DNA of 64,000 bases from VAZQ01 sp963771845 (GTDB lineage: Bacteria; Pseudomonadota; Alphaproteobacteria; Rhizobiales; Xanthobacteraceae), in contig CAVYVC010000021.1 of assembly GCA_963771845.1 (NCBI GenBank), positions 124,001 through 188,000 of the forward strand, in the 5' to 3' direction. Every line of letters starts with the position of its first letter. Position 1 is the first letter of the stretch. The notes below the pieces were generated by a model. The model worked only from the letters and a program-made list of their open reading frames with translations. It did no database searches and had not been told where the DNA came from. Positions 16,329 to 24,429 of this stretch are shown piece by piece. A program made the translations under genes and the position numbers.

Positions 16329-17282
16329 ATGACCACCAGGGAAACATGCATCGGGGCGCTTTGCGCTTTGGCCATGACCGCTGGAGCGAGCACAGCGGCT
16401 GCTCAAGATCTGCTCAAACTGGCGGTGCCGCAGCGCGGCTCGTGGGATGCCGGCCTTCCCGAGCTTGGCAAGCGTAGTGGTATTTTCAAGAAGCACGGTC
16501 TCGACCTGGAAATTCTCTACACCCAGGCCGGTCCGGAATCGATTCAGGCATTGATTGCCGGCAGCGTCGATATCGCAACGGCGAGCGGCGTGCAGGCCGC
16601 CTTCGGCACCTTCGGAAAGGGAGCCCCCATCCGCATCATCGGCAACGAGATCATCGGCGCGCCCGATCTTTACTGGTATGTCCCGGCCAACTCCGCGATC
16701 CGCGGGATTGCGGACTTGAATGGCAGGACCGTTGCCCATTCGCTTGTTGGTTCGTCGAGCCACGCCGGCCTGCTTGCGCTCATTGCGCAGTACAAGCTCA
16801 CGGCTAAGCCCACCTCCACGGGCAGCATCACCGGGACATTCACCCAGACCATGACCGGACAAGTCGATGTGGGCTTCTCCGGCGTGCCATTCATCCTCGA
16901 TCAGATCGAGGATGGCAAAGTCCGTATCGTCGCCACCGGCAGCGACGTCAATGCGCTCAAGAGCCGCAGCGGGCGCGTGAACATCACCAACCTTGCGACG
17001 CTGCAGAACCGCCGCCACGCGTTGGTGCGTTTCCAGATTGCCTACAAGGAGACGCTCGACTGGATGTATTCGGACCAGGCTGCGCTGCGGATTTTCAGCG
17101 AATTCACCAGCTTGCCGGAAAACGTCGTAAGCAAGGCGCGCGAGCTCGTGCCGAAGGAAAACCTCCTTCCCGACCGCATTGTGGGTGTCGATCAGATTAT
17201 TAGAGAAGCGGTAAGCATGAAATTCCTCCCGGCACCGCTCACGCCTGAGCAGGTCAGGGAGATGATCCAGATCCCGCAGTAG
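16329..17282 (+). CDS. ABC transporter substrate-binding protein (NMT1/SsuA-like)
   Basis: A 317-residue secreted protein. The signal is CIGALCALAMTAGASTAAAQ and the mature part starts DLLKLAVPQRGSWDAGLPEL. The segments GIFKKHGLDLEILYTQAGPE, ALIAGSVDIATASGVQAA and GRTVAHSLVGSSS match the NMT1/SsuA-like periplasmic proteins for nitrate, sulfonates, pyrimidine precursors and aromatic acids. The ATG at 16329 has GGAGG 6 bases upstream. No permease or ATPase gene is adjacent, so this is an orphan receptor or its partners lie elsewhere. It converges with the SRAP gene (10 bases between stops). Confidence 0.85.
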   Translation: MTTRETCIGALCALAMTAGASTAAAQDLLKLAVPQRGSWDAGLPELGKRSGIFKKHGLDLEILYTQAGPESIQALIAGSVDIATASGVQAAFGTFGKGAPIRIIGNEIIGAPDLYWYVPANSAIRGIADLNGRTVAHSLVGSSSHAGLLALIAQYKLTAKPTSTGSITGTFTQTMTGQVDVGFSGVPFILDQIEDGKVRIVATGSDVNALKSRSGRVNITNLATLQNRRHALVRFQIAYKETLDWMYSDQAALRIFSEFTSLPENVVSKARELVPKENLLPDRIVGVDQIIREAVSMKFLPAPLTPEQVREMIQIPQ

Positions 17283-17292
17283 CTCGCCGGTC

Positions 17293-17979
17293 CTACGCCG
17301 CCTGCCTAACCTCCTCGATCAAGGTCGGATCGTTGCTGTCGGCCTTGGAGCTGTTGACCCGCTTGGACACCGGCCATCTCTGCAAATAGTCGTTCTCGAT
17401 CGGCTTCAATTCCTCGACACCCATGTTTCCGCGCAGCCAATGCTCGAATTGATCGGGCTTGAGCAGCACCGGCATGCGGTCGTGCACTTGCGCAACGAAC
17501 TCGTTCGGCGCGGTGATGATCATCGCACAGGATTTCAGGCGTTCGCCGGTTTCGCGGTTGTTCCATTCATCCCAAAGGGCAGCGATGGTCAGCACCGGAG
17601 ATCCATCGCGCGCCGTGAAATACCAAGGCTGCTTGCCCTCCGGCGTATCCTGCCACTCGTAATAGCCCGATACCGGCATGAGGCAACGCTTGCTTCGGAA
17701 CGGCTCTCGGAAGAAAGGCTTGCTCGCCACGGTCTCCACGCGGGCGTTGAAGGTCGCAAGACGCAACGCCTTGAGCGGCTTGCTCCACCAGAACGGCACC
17801 AGGCCCCAGCGCATCTCGACGAGCGCGCGCTTGCCTGCATGCTCGACAATGGTGTCTGCGGGATCGGTGGGGCAGGCATTAAAGCGCGGTTGCAGATTTG
17901 GAATGGCCACTGGCGCCGTGAGGCGGTAAAGCGCGCGAATTTGCTCCCAGGTGTAGTTGCGAGTGAACCGTCCGCACAT
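17293..17979 (-). CDS. SRAP/HMCES-family abasic-site peptidase-like protein
   Basis: A 228-residue SRAP-domain protein (YedK/HMCES family). MCGRFTRN places the catalytic Cys at position 2, which is exposed after Met removal and forms a thiazolidine with abasic sites in single-stranded DNA. FNARVETV, the Glu in PVSGYYEWQ and the His in QVHDRMPVLL complete the active site. It protects abasic sites from damage-prone processing. The full conserved length is present. The DUF971 gene lies 11 bases upstream on the same strand, so the two are probably co-transcribed. No LexA box was identified. Confidence 0.95.
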   Translation of the reverse strand: MCGRFTRNYTWEQIRALYRLTAPVAIPNLQPRFNACPTDPADTIVEHAGKRALVEMRWGLVPFWWSKPLKALRLATFNARVETVASKPFFREPFRSKRCLMPVSGYYEWQDTPEGKQPWYFTARDGSPVLTIAALWDEWNNRETGERLKSCAMIITAPNEFVAQVHDRMPVLLKPDQFEHWLRGNMGVEELKPIENDYLQRWPVSKRVNSSKADSNDPTLIEEVRQAA

Positions 17980-17990
17980 CCCGGCAATAG

Positions 17991-18353
17991 TTATCGGCTC
18001 AGGCCTTTGCTGGCGAGCGCGTCGAGATAGTCCTGCCAGTAGGCGTCGCGATTGCGGCCGAGCTCATGCAGGTAGTCCCAGCTGTAGATTCCGGTGGAAT
18101 GGAGGTCGTTGAAGACGAGGCGGACGGCGTAATTTCCCACGGGATGGAGTTCGAGGATGGCGACGTCTTTTTTGCCCGGCACGGTTTTTCGTTCTTGCGG
18201 GGAGTGGCCCTGGACCTCTGCGCTTGGGCTTTTGACGCGGAGATATTCGGCGGAGAGGCTGAAGACTTCGCCATTATCGAACACGATGGTGATCGCCGCG
18301 CGGTCCTTATGGAGGCGCAACTCTTTGGGCCAGGGGGTTTGCGCATCTTGCAT
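17991..18353 (-). CDS. DUF971 protein
   Basis: A 120-residue protein with the DUF971 (GBBH-like N-terminal) fold: WPKELRLHKDRAAITIVFDN, then FSLSAEYLRVKSPSAEVQGH, and GNYAVRLVFNDLHSTGIYSW at the end. The H-x-x-G-I-Y-x-W motif is strongly conserved. This domain sits at the N-terminus of gamma-butyrobetaine hydroxylase and in iron-sulfur-related proteins; alone it is often linked to Fe-S or Mrp/ApbC functions, but the role is not established. I chose the ATG at 18353; the open frame extends to 18407 without support. It is upstream of the SRAP gene in a likely two-gene operon. Confidence 0.85.
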   Translation of the reverse strand: MQDAQTPWPKELRLHKDRAAITIVFDNGEVFSLSAEYLRVKSPSAEVQGHSPQERKTVPGKKDVAILELHPVGNYAVRLVFNDLHSTGIYSWDYLHELGRNRDAYWQDYLDALASKGLSR

Positions 18354-18592
18354 TGCGTTTGGATTGCAAATTTTATGATTTAGCGCCGGGGAGCCGAGTG
18401 CGGCCATACCATAGACGGACTTTCGAGAACGCGCAGTCGTTTACCTGTGAGAGGTCGAACCTCGAGAGATCTTTTTAATCCCAGAACGCCTCATCAACCA
18501 TTGCAACGAAAATCGGTCACCCGCCTCCGGCAACTCGGCATCAGCCATGGTAAGCAATGCCGCGGTCATTGATGTTCGGCGGCAGTGTTGCC

Positions 18593-18865
18593 ATGAAAAA
18601 AGTCCTCGCCCTTGTCACAGTCGCCGCAATGCTGGTCGCAACCATAGCCCCGGCCTACGCCGATGGCTGGCGCCGGCAGTGGCGCGGTCATCGCTATGGG
18701 GTGGGCGTGATCTCCCGTAACATCATTACTCCTTATTATTATCCATACTACGGAAGTCATTATAGCTACGTCGCGCCCGATCCCGTCCCGCCTCCCACTT
18801 ATGTGCGCTATGTCTTCGCGCCCCCGCCCTGCTGGGTAGGGGTGCTTGGATACTGGGTGTGCTGA
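18593..18865 (+). CDS. Small secreted Tyr/Pro-rich protein
   Basis: A 90-residue protein with a clear signal peptide, MKKVLALVTVAAMLVATIAP ending AYA, and a mature part rich in Tyr, Pro, Arg and Gly (YYYPYYGSHYSYVAPDPVPP), finishing PPPCWVGVLGYWVC with two cysteines. Proteins of this look are common but uncharacterised in Bradyrhizobium relatives. I chose the ATG at 18593 because it opens the signal peptide; the frame reaches back to 18557. No function is assigned. Confidence 0.6.
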   Translation: MKKVLALVTVAAMLVATIAPAYADGWRRQWRGHRYGVGVISRNIITPYYYPYYGSHYSYVAPDPVPPPTYVRYVFAPPPCWVGVLGYWVC

Positions 18866-19080
18866 CCGGCGCCTTCGACCGCTGAATTCTTCTGCCATTC
18901 ACTTTTCCGCGTGCCTCGACCCGCGAAATGAGCCGCGGGTAGGCAGAACGACGGAGCAGCCACGCTCGCCCCTTGAGCGACGGCGGAAAGACAAATCATT
19001 GCAATCACTTGGCAAAATGGAACGTTCCTTGCGACCATCCGTTGTCTGGGTGCCGGGGGGTTCCTCACACAGGAGTGGTT

Positions 19081-19284
19081 ATGAATAATCCCAACCAGGG
19101 TGGCCAACGCGGCGGCCAGCAGAAGCCCGGGCAGCAGAGCCAGCAGCCCGGACAAGGCGGCCAGCACGGTGGCCAGCAACAGGGTGGCGGCGGCCAGCAC
19201 AAGCCCGGGCAGCAGAGCCAGCAGCCCGGACAAGGCGGCCAGCACAAGCCCGGACAAAGCGGCGGCCAGCATGGCCAGCGCTAA
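19081..19284 (+). CDS. Gly/Gln/Pro repeat microprotein
   Basis: A 67-residue protein made almost only of Gly, Gln, Pro, Lys, Ser and His. The unit KPGQQSQQPGQGGQH occurs twice, encoded by nearly identical DNA blocks near 19123 and 19201, with shorter GGQ and KPGQ variants around. AGGAG precedes the ATG at 19081 by 6 bases, and a strong terminator follows 20 bases after the stop, so expression is likely. It has no signal or membrane segment and is predicted disordered. Similar hydrophilic Q/G-rich short proteins occur in rhizobia, but no function is known to me. Confidence 0.6.
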   Translation: MNNPNQGGQRGGQQKPGQQSQQPGQGGQHGGQQQGGGGQHKPGQQSQQPGQGGQHKPGQSGGQHGQR

Positions 19285-19304
19285 GCTCCTATTCGAGGCA
19301 AAAT

Positions 19305-19336
19305 AGCCCCGGCTTTGGCCGGGGCTGTTTTGTTTT
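19305..19336 (+). terminator. Intrinsic terminator after the Gly/Gln repeat gene
   Basis: AGCCCCGGC at 19305-19313 pairs with GCCGGGGCT at 19318-19326 around a 4-base loop, followed by GTTTTGTTTT. Stem, loop and T tract are all typical. Confidence 0.9.
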
Positions 19337-19493
19337 AGGGCGCCAACGGGAATTGTGCGGGTTGTTTGCCCCATTCGGCTTCCTTGGCCTCGCGATGCGA
19401 AGCAAAGGAAGTCGACCTCCCCTTTCCGGGGAGGTATGAGGGAGCCCGCGGGGGAAGCCAACCAAACATGGCATCCACCATTGGAGGGCGCGG

Positions 19494-20735
19494 GTGAATC
19501 TTTCAGCAGCGGGCACAGCCGCTATCGCGGGCGCGCGCATTGAAAACGCGGACCTCACGATTGTCGGCGGCGGAGGGCACGTGGGCATTCCCCTCGTGCT
19601 CGCTTTCGCCGAGGCCGGATTCCGCGTCAATGTTCACGACGTCGATCGGGACGTGCTCGAAACGCTCCGCTCGGGCAGGCTGCCGTTCATCGAGCTCGGC
19701 GGAGAAGAGCTGCTGACGCGGGCGCTTGCACGCGAACGCCTGGTCTTCACCTCGAAGCCCTCCGAAATCTCGCCCGGCGCGCCGGTCATCATCACCATCG
19801 GGACGCCCGTCGACGAGTTCCTCAATCCGGTGCGCAACGTTGTTGCGGACTGCGTCGATGCGCTCCTGCCGCACCTTCACGAGGGCCAGCTTCTGGTGCT
19901 GCGCTCGACCGTCTTTCCCGGCACCACCGACTGGATCGACAGCCATCTCAAGCGCAAAGGCCGTTCGCTCAAGCTCGCCTTCTGCCCGGAGCGCGTGGTG
20001 CAGGGGAGCGGAATAAAGGAGCTCAAGGAAACGCCGCAGATCATCAGCGGCACGACCGAGGAAGCCGAGCAGGAAGCCGCGAAACTGTTTGCTCCGATCA
20101 CCTGCGAGCGCGTGATCGTCAAGCCGCGCGAGGCGGAATTCGCGAAGCTGTTCAACAACGCCTACCGCTATATCGAATTCGCGATCGCAAACCAGTTCTA
20201 TCTGATCTCGAAGTCGGCTGGCCTCGATTACCGGCGCATTGCTCACGCGATGAAACACAATTACCCCCGCGCGCGCGGCATTCCGAGCCCAGGATTTGCG
20301 GCGGGTCCCTGTCTGTTCAAGGACACGATGCAGCTTGCGGCCTTCGCGCAGAACCAGTTCAGCCTCGGCAACGCGGCCATGCTGGTGAACGAGGGGCTGG
20401 TGCTGCATGTGGTCGACGATCTCAACCGCCGTTTCGATCTTGCGCGGATGACGGTCGGGCTCCTCGGCATGGCCTTCAAGGCCGAGATCGACGACACCCG
20501 CGCTTCGTTGAGCTACAAGTTCAAGAAGGCGCTCATTCCCCTCGCCGCCCGCGTGCTGACAACCGATCCCTTTGTGCGCGCCGACCCGGAGCTGATGGAT
20601 CTCGATGAGGTGATCGAGAGGAGCGATCTCCTCATTCTTTGTGCGCCGCATATGGCCTACCGGGAACTCGATTTCGCCGGCAAGCCGGTGGTCGATGTGT
20701 GGGGGCTGCTCAAGGCCGCGAACGTGATCGAGTGA
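19494..20735 (+). CDS. UDP-sugar (ManNAc-type) dehydrogenase
   Basis: A 413-residue UDP-glucose/GDP-mannose dehydrogenase family enzyme. The N-terminal Rossmann motif is LTIVGGGGHVGIPLVLAFAE, the middle helical domain has PREAEFAKLFNNAYRYIEFA with the conserved Lys and Asn, and GFAAGPCLFKDTMQLA carries the catalytic Cys. The C-terminal domain has VGLLGMAFKAEIDDTRASLS. It should oxidise a nucleotide-sugar C6 alcohol to the acid in two NAD-dependent steps. The WecC-like wording favours UDP-N-acetylmannosamine, but UDP-glucose cannot be excluded. GTG 19494 is preceded by GGAGGG. No polysaccharide gene is adjacent. Confidence 0.85.
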   Translation: MNLSAAGTAAIAGARIENADLTIVGGGGHVGIPLVLAFAEAGFRVNVHDVDRDVLETLRSGRLPFIELGGEELLTRALARERLVFTSKPSEISPGAPVIITIGTPVDEFLNPVRNVVADCVDALLPHLHEGQLLVLRSTVFPGTTDWIDSHLKRKGRSLKLAFCPERVVQGSGIKELKETPQIISGTTEEAEQEAAKLFAPITCERVIVKPREAEFAKLFNNAYRYIEFAIANQFYLISKSAGLDYRRIAHAMKHNYPRARGIPSPGFAAGPCLFKDTMQLAAFAQNQFSLGNAAMLVNEGLVLHVVDDLNRRFDLARMTVGLLGMAFKAEIDDTRASLSYKFKKALIPLAARVLTTDPFVRADPELMDLDEVIERSDLLILCAPHMAYRELDFAGKPVVDVWGLLKAANVIE

Positions 20736-20783
20736 ATACGGCACCCCCTGTAAGCCCTTTCCCCGCAGCAGGAAAACTCCTGG

Positions 20784-20898
20784 TCGTCATTGCCCGCGGA
20801 ATGCGGGCAACCCGGTAACACGGTCGAGGCAAGTGGCACCTATTGCGCCACCCGACTGGCGCCGGTTACTGGGTGCCCCGCTTTCGCGGGGCATGACA
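20784..20898 (+). repeat. Palindromic intergenic repeat, family B, second copy
   Basis: Outer arms GTCATTGCCCGC (from 20784) and GCGGGGCATGAC (to 20896), inner hairpins GCCCGC/GCGGGC near 20791-20808 and GCCCCGC/GCGGGGC around 20874-20892. The arrangement matches the repeat at 2337-2462. It fills the gap between convergent genes and could fold as RNA on either strand. Confidence 0.65.
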
Positions 20899-20907
20899 AT
20901 TGAAGGA

Positions 20908-21978
20908 TTACTGACGTCGAAAATGCTTGCCTTGGCCGATCAGCCTGTGTTGCGGGAGGGTCACATTTCGAGCAGCGTCGCAAACGGCATGTCCGATCCG
21001 GTGTGCGCGCTTGCCCTGGCTGCCCAGGATGGCAACGGCGAGCGGCGCGTCAGCCTCCGGCACCACCGCGCAGAAACCGATCCCCATGTTGAAGACAGAA
21101 AACATTTCAGCATCCCCAGTGCCATCCAGGCGCTGGATGATCGAAAAAATAGCAGGAACTGGCGGCAAAGCATCGAGCACGTATCCGACGTCGGATTTGA
21201 CGCGGGTTAAATTCAGAAAGCCGTCGCTGGTGACGTGGATGAGCGCGCGCACATTCGCAACGCGCTGCATAAGCTCAACCGCTTCTTGCACATAGATGTG
21301 GGTCGGGCGCAGCAACTCGGTGCCAAGGTCGGACTTGAGCTCCTCGAAATAGTGCGAGAGCTTGTAATTGTTTTTTTCAAAAAACGCTCGCCGCGCGAGA
21401 GAAAGCCCGTTGCTGTGAATGCCGTTGCTCTCGATGCCGACAACGACATCGCCTTGTTCTATGTTCGCGCCGACCAGAATGCGGTCCAGAGGCACATAAC
21501 CGATCGCAGTGCCGGCGAGGTCGAAGCCGTGCACCATGTCTTTCAATTGGGCGATCTCGCCGCCGGAAATCGAAATACCCGCCGCCCGCGCGCCTTCGCA
21601 AAGGCCGATGGACAAAGCATCGATGACTGATGCTTCCGCTTTCTCAATGGCGATGTAATCCACCATGGACACCGGCGTGGCGCCGACACAGATCAAGTCG
21701 TTCACGTTCATGGCGACACAATCGATGCCGACCGTGTCGTATTTGCGCATCGAGCTCGCAATCATCGCCTTTGAGCCGATGCCGTCGGTGCTGATTGCAA
21801 TCCCCTGACCATTGATATCGACGACATTGGCAAAATATCCAATGTCGAGCTGCACGGCCCCGAGCGCGCCGGCAGGCGGCCAGGTTTGCACAATGCGGTG
21901 CTTGAGCCTCGCCAAGCCAGCGTCGGCCTCATCCGTGTCAACGCCGGCGTCTGTGTAATGGTCCTGGATGACGGTCAC
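20908..21978 (-). CDS. PurM-like AIR synthase paralogue
   Basis: A 356-residue protein of the AIR synthase superfamily. It keeps the PurM order of motifs: YTDAGVDTDEAD, STDGIGSKAMIA, MNVNDLICVGATPVSMVDY, SGGEIAQLKDMV, DLAGTAIGYV, SNGIHSNGLSLARR, PTHIYV and FNMGIGFCAVVP. Differences from housekeeping PurM include TSDGFLNLTRV where TGGGLxxN-like wording is usual. Cytoplasmic ATP-dependent ring closure (FGAM to AIR) is the known family reaction. I chose GTG 21978, six bases after the cyclase stop at 21984-21986, which suggests translational coupling. It sits with a cyclase and acyl-CoA genes rather than pur genes, so it may be a diverged copy with another substrate. Confidence 0.75.
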   Translation of the reverse strand: MTVIQDHYTDAGVDTDEADAGLARLKHRIVQTWPPAGALGAVQLDIGYFANVVDINGQGIAISTDGIGSKAMIASSMRKYDTVGIDCVAMNVNDLICVGATPVSMVDYIAIEKAEASVIDALSIGLCEGARAAGISISGGEIAQLKDMVHGFDLAGTAIGYVPLDRILVGANIEQGDVVVGIESNGIHSNGLSLARRAFFEKNNYKLSHYFEELKSDLGTELLRPTHIYVQEAVELMQRVANVRALIHVTSDGFLNLTRVKSDVGYVLDALPPVPAIFSIIQRLDGTGDAEMFSVFNMGIGFCAVVPEADAPLAVAILGSQGKRAHRIGHAVCDAARNVTLPQHRLIGQGKHFRRQ

Positions 21979-21983
21979 GGCGA

Positions 21984-22670
21984 TCAGTTCTCGAACACGG
22001 CCACGGCGCGAATGGGGGAGCCCGTTCCTCCGCGCCATTTCAGCGGCAAGCCGATAAAGCGGAACTCGCCCTGTCCAACCAGCGCTTCGAGATTGCATAA
22101 GCTCTCGATGTGGGTGATGTCGAGGTCGAGGCAGGCCTTGTGGACAAGCGAGTTCACGATCCCCATCGGGCCCGGACGCATGGAATCGATGCCGAAATGC
22201 ACGATGCCTTGCCGAGCCAGCCATTCGGTTGCCTCGACGTTCACCCCCGGATTGTCGGTCGAATAAGCCGGGGTCGGGAAGGTACGCTCGTGATGACCGG
22301 TGCACAGCAACACCGTGCCGCCCTTCGGAATGGCCGTGCCCGACTTTGCGACCGCGCTCGCGAGATCGGCGGGGGTGATCTCGGCCTTGGGCGGGATGTG
22401 GCGCAGATCGATGCAGATGCCCTTCACATAGCAGTGCTCAAGCGGATACTCGTCGATCGGCGTGCCGTTCTTGCCGAAATGGCGCGGAGCGTCGATGTGC
22501 GTGCCGCCATGATCGGGCATGGAGAAAAACATCACGCAGTTGCCCTGCACGTTTCCGGATTCGACGAAGGCCTCTTCGTGGGTTTTCCAGATGCCGTGAA
22601 TGATCGGTGGCTGGCCCGGATAGGTCGGCGTGCGATGATAGAGCTCGCGGCTGAGGTCAATGATCCGCAT
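21984..22670 (-). CDS. Cyclase/kynurenine formamidase-like hydrolase
   Basis: A 228-residue member of the cyclase family (PF04199). The metal-binding motif HGGTHIDAPRHF is clear, with FFSMPDHGG before it and LLCTGHHERTF and SMRPGPMGIVNSLVH later. The family includes KynB, which opens N-formylkynurenine, and isatin hydrolase; the length and motif spacing fit a small amide or lactam hydrolase. It is directly upstream of the PurM-like gene (5 bases between stop and start), so the pair is likely one transcript. No kynurenine-pathway gene is nearby, so I give only the family. Confidence 0.85.
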   Translation of the reverse strand: MRIIDLSRELYHRTPTYPGQPPIIHGIWKTHEEAFVESGNVQGNCVMFFSMPDHGGTHIDAPRHFGKNGTPIDEYPLEHCYVKGICIDLRHIPPKAEITPADLASAVAKSGTAIPKGGTVLLCTGHHERTFPTPAYSTDNPGVNVEATEWLARQGIVHFGIDSMRPGPMGIVNSLVHKACLDLDITHIESLCNLEALVGQGEFRFIGLPLKWRGGTGSPIRAVAVFEN

Positions 22671-22705
22671 GAATGGGTTCCTCCCGTGCTGTTGGCGCTA
22701 TTTCC

Positions 22706-22816
22706 GTAATCGCCGGGCTTGACCGGCTTGACCCGGCGATCCATCCGTTTGCAATAAGAAGTATCAGGAAGGAGATGGACCCGCGGGTCAAGCCCGGGGT
22801 CAAGCCCGCGGGTGAC
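22706..22816 (+). repeat. Palindromic intergenic repeat, family C, second copy
   Basis: It contains CGCCGGGCTTGACCGGCTTG and a later GGACCCGCGGGTCAAGCCCG block. A GGGTCAAGCCCG-type unit is doubled on both sides, giving several alternative hairpins. It shares wording with 9941-10017. The 3' end of the CoA-ligase gene (stop at 22800) overlaps it, so the last few residues of that protein are repeat-encoded. Confidence 0.65.
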
Positions 22817-24345
22817 GCCTCTGAGTCCTCTCACCACTCACTGCTTTCGCGTCGAGCGCGCGCAGCTCGGTCTTGAGAATCTTGCCGTAGTTGTTCTTTG
22901 GCAGCGAGGGCACGAACACATAGTCCTTCGGCCGCTTGAAACGGGCGATCTGTGAAAGGCACAGCGCATCGAGCTCGTCGCGCTTGGCGGTACCGACGAT
23001 ATAGGCAACGACGATCTCCCCCCATTCGCGGTCGGGTCTGCCGATCACCGAGGCCTCGCGCACGTGCGGGTGCTTGAGCAGCACTTCTTCCACTTCGCGC
23101 GGATAGATGTTGGACCCGCCGGAGATGATGAGAATCCTTGGAGCGGTCCTTGAGCGTGAGATAGCCGTGCTCGTCGAAGGCTCCGACGTCCCCGGTATGG
23201 AGCCAGCCGTTGCGCAAGGTGGCGGCGCTCGCCTGCGGATCTTGCCAGTAGCCCGCCATCACCACGCCGCCGCGACAGAGTATCTGTCCGCTTTCGCCCG
23301 CAGGCATGGGCTGCCCTTGCGCGCCGGCGACCATCACATCGACACAGGCGAACGGCCGGCCGACGGAGCCGAGGCGAGACTGCCAGCGCGGATCATTGCG
23401 CTGCGCGATGTCCTGCTTCGAAAGCGTGGTGATGGTCATCGGGCTCTCGCCCTGGCCATAGATCTGCGCGAGGCATGGTCCGAAGCGATCGAGCGCCTCG
23501 ATGGCGTCTTCGACATAAAGCGGCGCGCCACCCGATATGATGGTGCGAATGCCGTTGGCATCGCAATCAGCAGGGCAGTCGAGCAGGCGGCGGATCATGG
23601 TGGGCGCAGCGAACATGGACGGACGCGGCCAGCGCGTGAACAGCGTGAAGATTTCTTCCGGCTCGAAGCCACCGGATTCCGGCACGACGTGAATGCCGAG
23701 TCGTGCCGTATGCGCCATGATGTAAAGGCCGGAGCCGTGGCTCATGGGGGCTGCGTGCACGAGCGCATCGCCGGGCGCGATGGCATCAACCTCGGCGGCA
23801 TAGGCATGACTCGCCCAATAGAGCGCGCGATGAGTGAGCATCGCTCCTTTCGGCCGCCCCGTCGTTCCCGAGGTGTAGAACAGCCATGCCAAATCGTGCG
23901 GCTCGCGCAACGTGACCGCGACCGCATCGGCCTGCAACAAGCTCTCGTATTGCGCGGAGCCGATGGTGAGAAGCCGCTGCAACGTTGCGGGCGCATGCGC
24001 CGCAATGGCGGCATCGATATTCGGTGAGGCAAAGCAGACTTTCGCCTGGGAATGCTCGAGGATGTAACCGAGCTCCGTTCCATGCAGCTTGGCATTGGCC
24101 GGCACAGCGGCGAGCCCGGCATGCCAGATGGCGTAGAGCACATCGAGATAATCAACGCAATTTTGCGCGGCGATGACCACCCGGTCGCCGGGCGCAAGGT
24201 GAAGCTGGTTGCGGAACGCTCCGGCAAGACGGGCGGCGCGTTGCGCCAGCTCACCATAACTGCGCGCCACGCGATTGCCGTAGCCCGCGGCGGGTTGGCC
24301 GGGATGGCTCCTGCCGGCACGTTCGAGCCAAAGCGCGAGATTCAT
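22800..24345 (-). pseudogene. Acyl-CoA synthetase (AMP-dependent), frameshifted
   Basis: The N-terminal 403 residues run in one frame: FYTSGTTGRPKGAMLTHRAL is the AMP-binding P-loop, ISGGAPLYVEDA, QIYGQGESPMTIT and GWLHTGDVGAFDEHGYLTLK follow. After LKDRSKD the frame is lost; the sense continuation LIISGGSNIYPREVEEVLLK lies one base off and runs to a stop at 22800, including RFKRPKDYVFVPSLPKNNYGK with the catalytic Lys. The cause is one extra A at 23133-23134 (1546 bases, 515 codons plus one). Corrected, it is about 514 residues and complete: a fatty- or aryl-acid CoA ligase. Read error and true decay are both possible. It diverges from the enoyl-CoA hydratase with 84 bases between starts. 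Confidence 0.8.
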
Positions 24346-24429
24346 GCCTTGAGGCCTTTTCTTGCTTCAACCGCAGATTGACAATATCGCGCCATTGGTC
24401 AATTGCGGTCCGCAGAGGAATCAATATCC

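Noticed and set aside
19065..19247. Cys/Pro/Trp-rich minus-strand frame opposite the Gly/Gln repeat gene
   Set aside because: Its repeats are the complement of the GGQ/KPGQ codons; the plus strand has the ribosome-binding site and terminator.
19503..20744. Minus-strand frame of 413 codons opposite the nucleotide-sugar dehydrogenase
   Set aside because: Exact mirror of a real gene with its catalytic motifs; no motif of its own.
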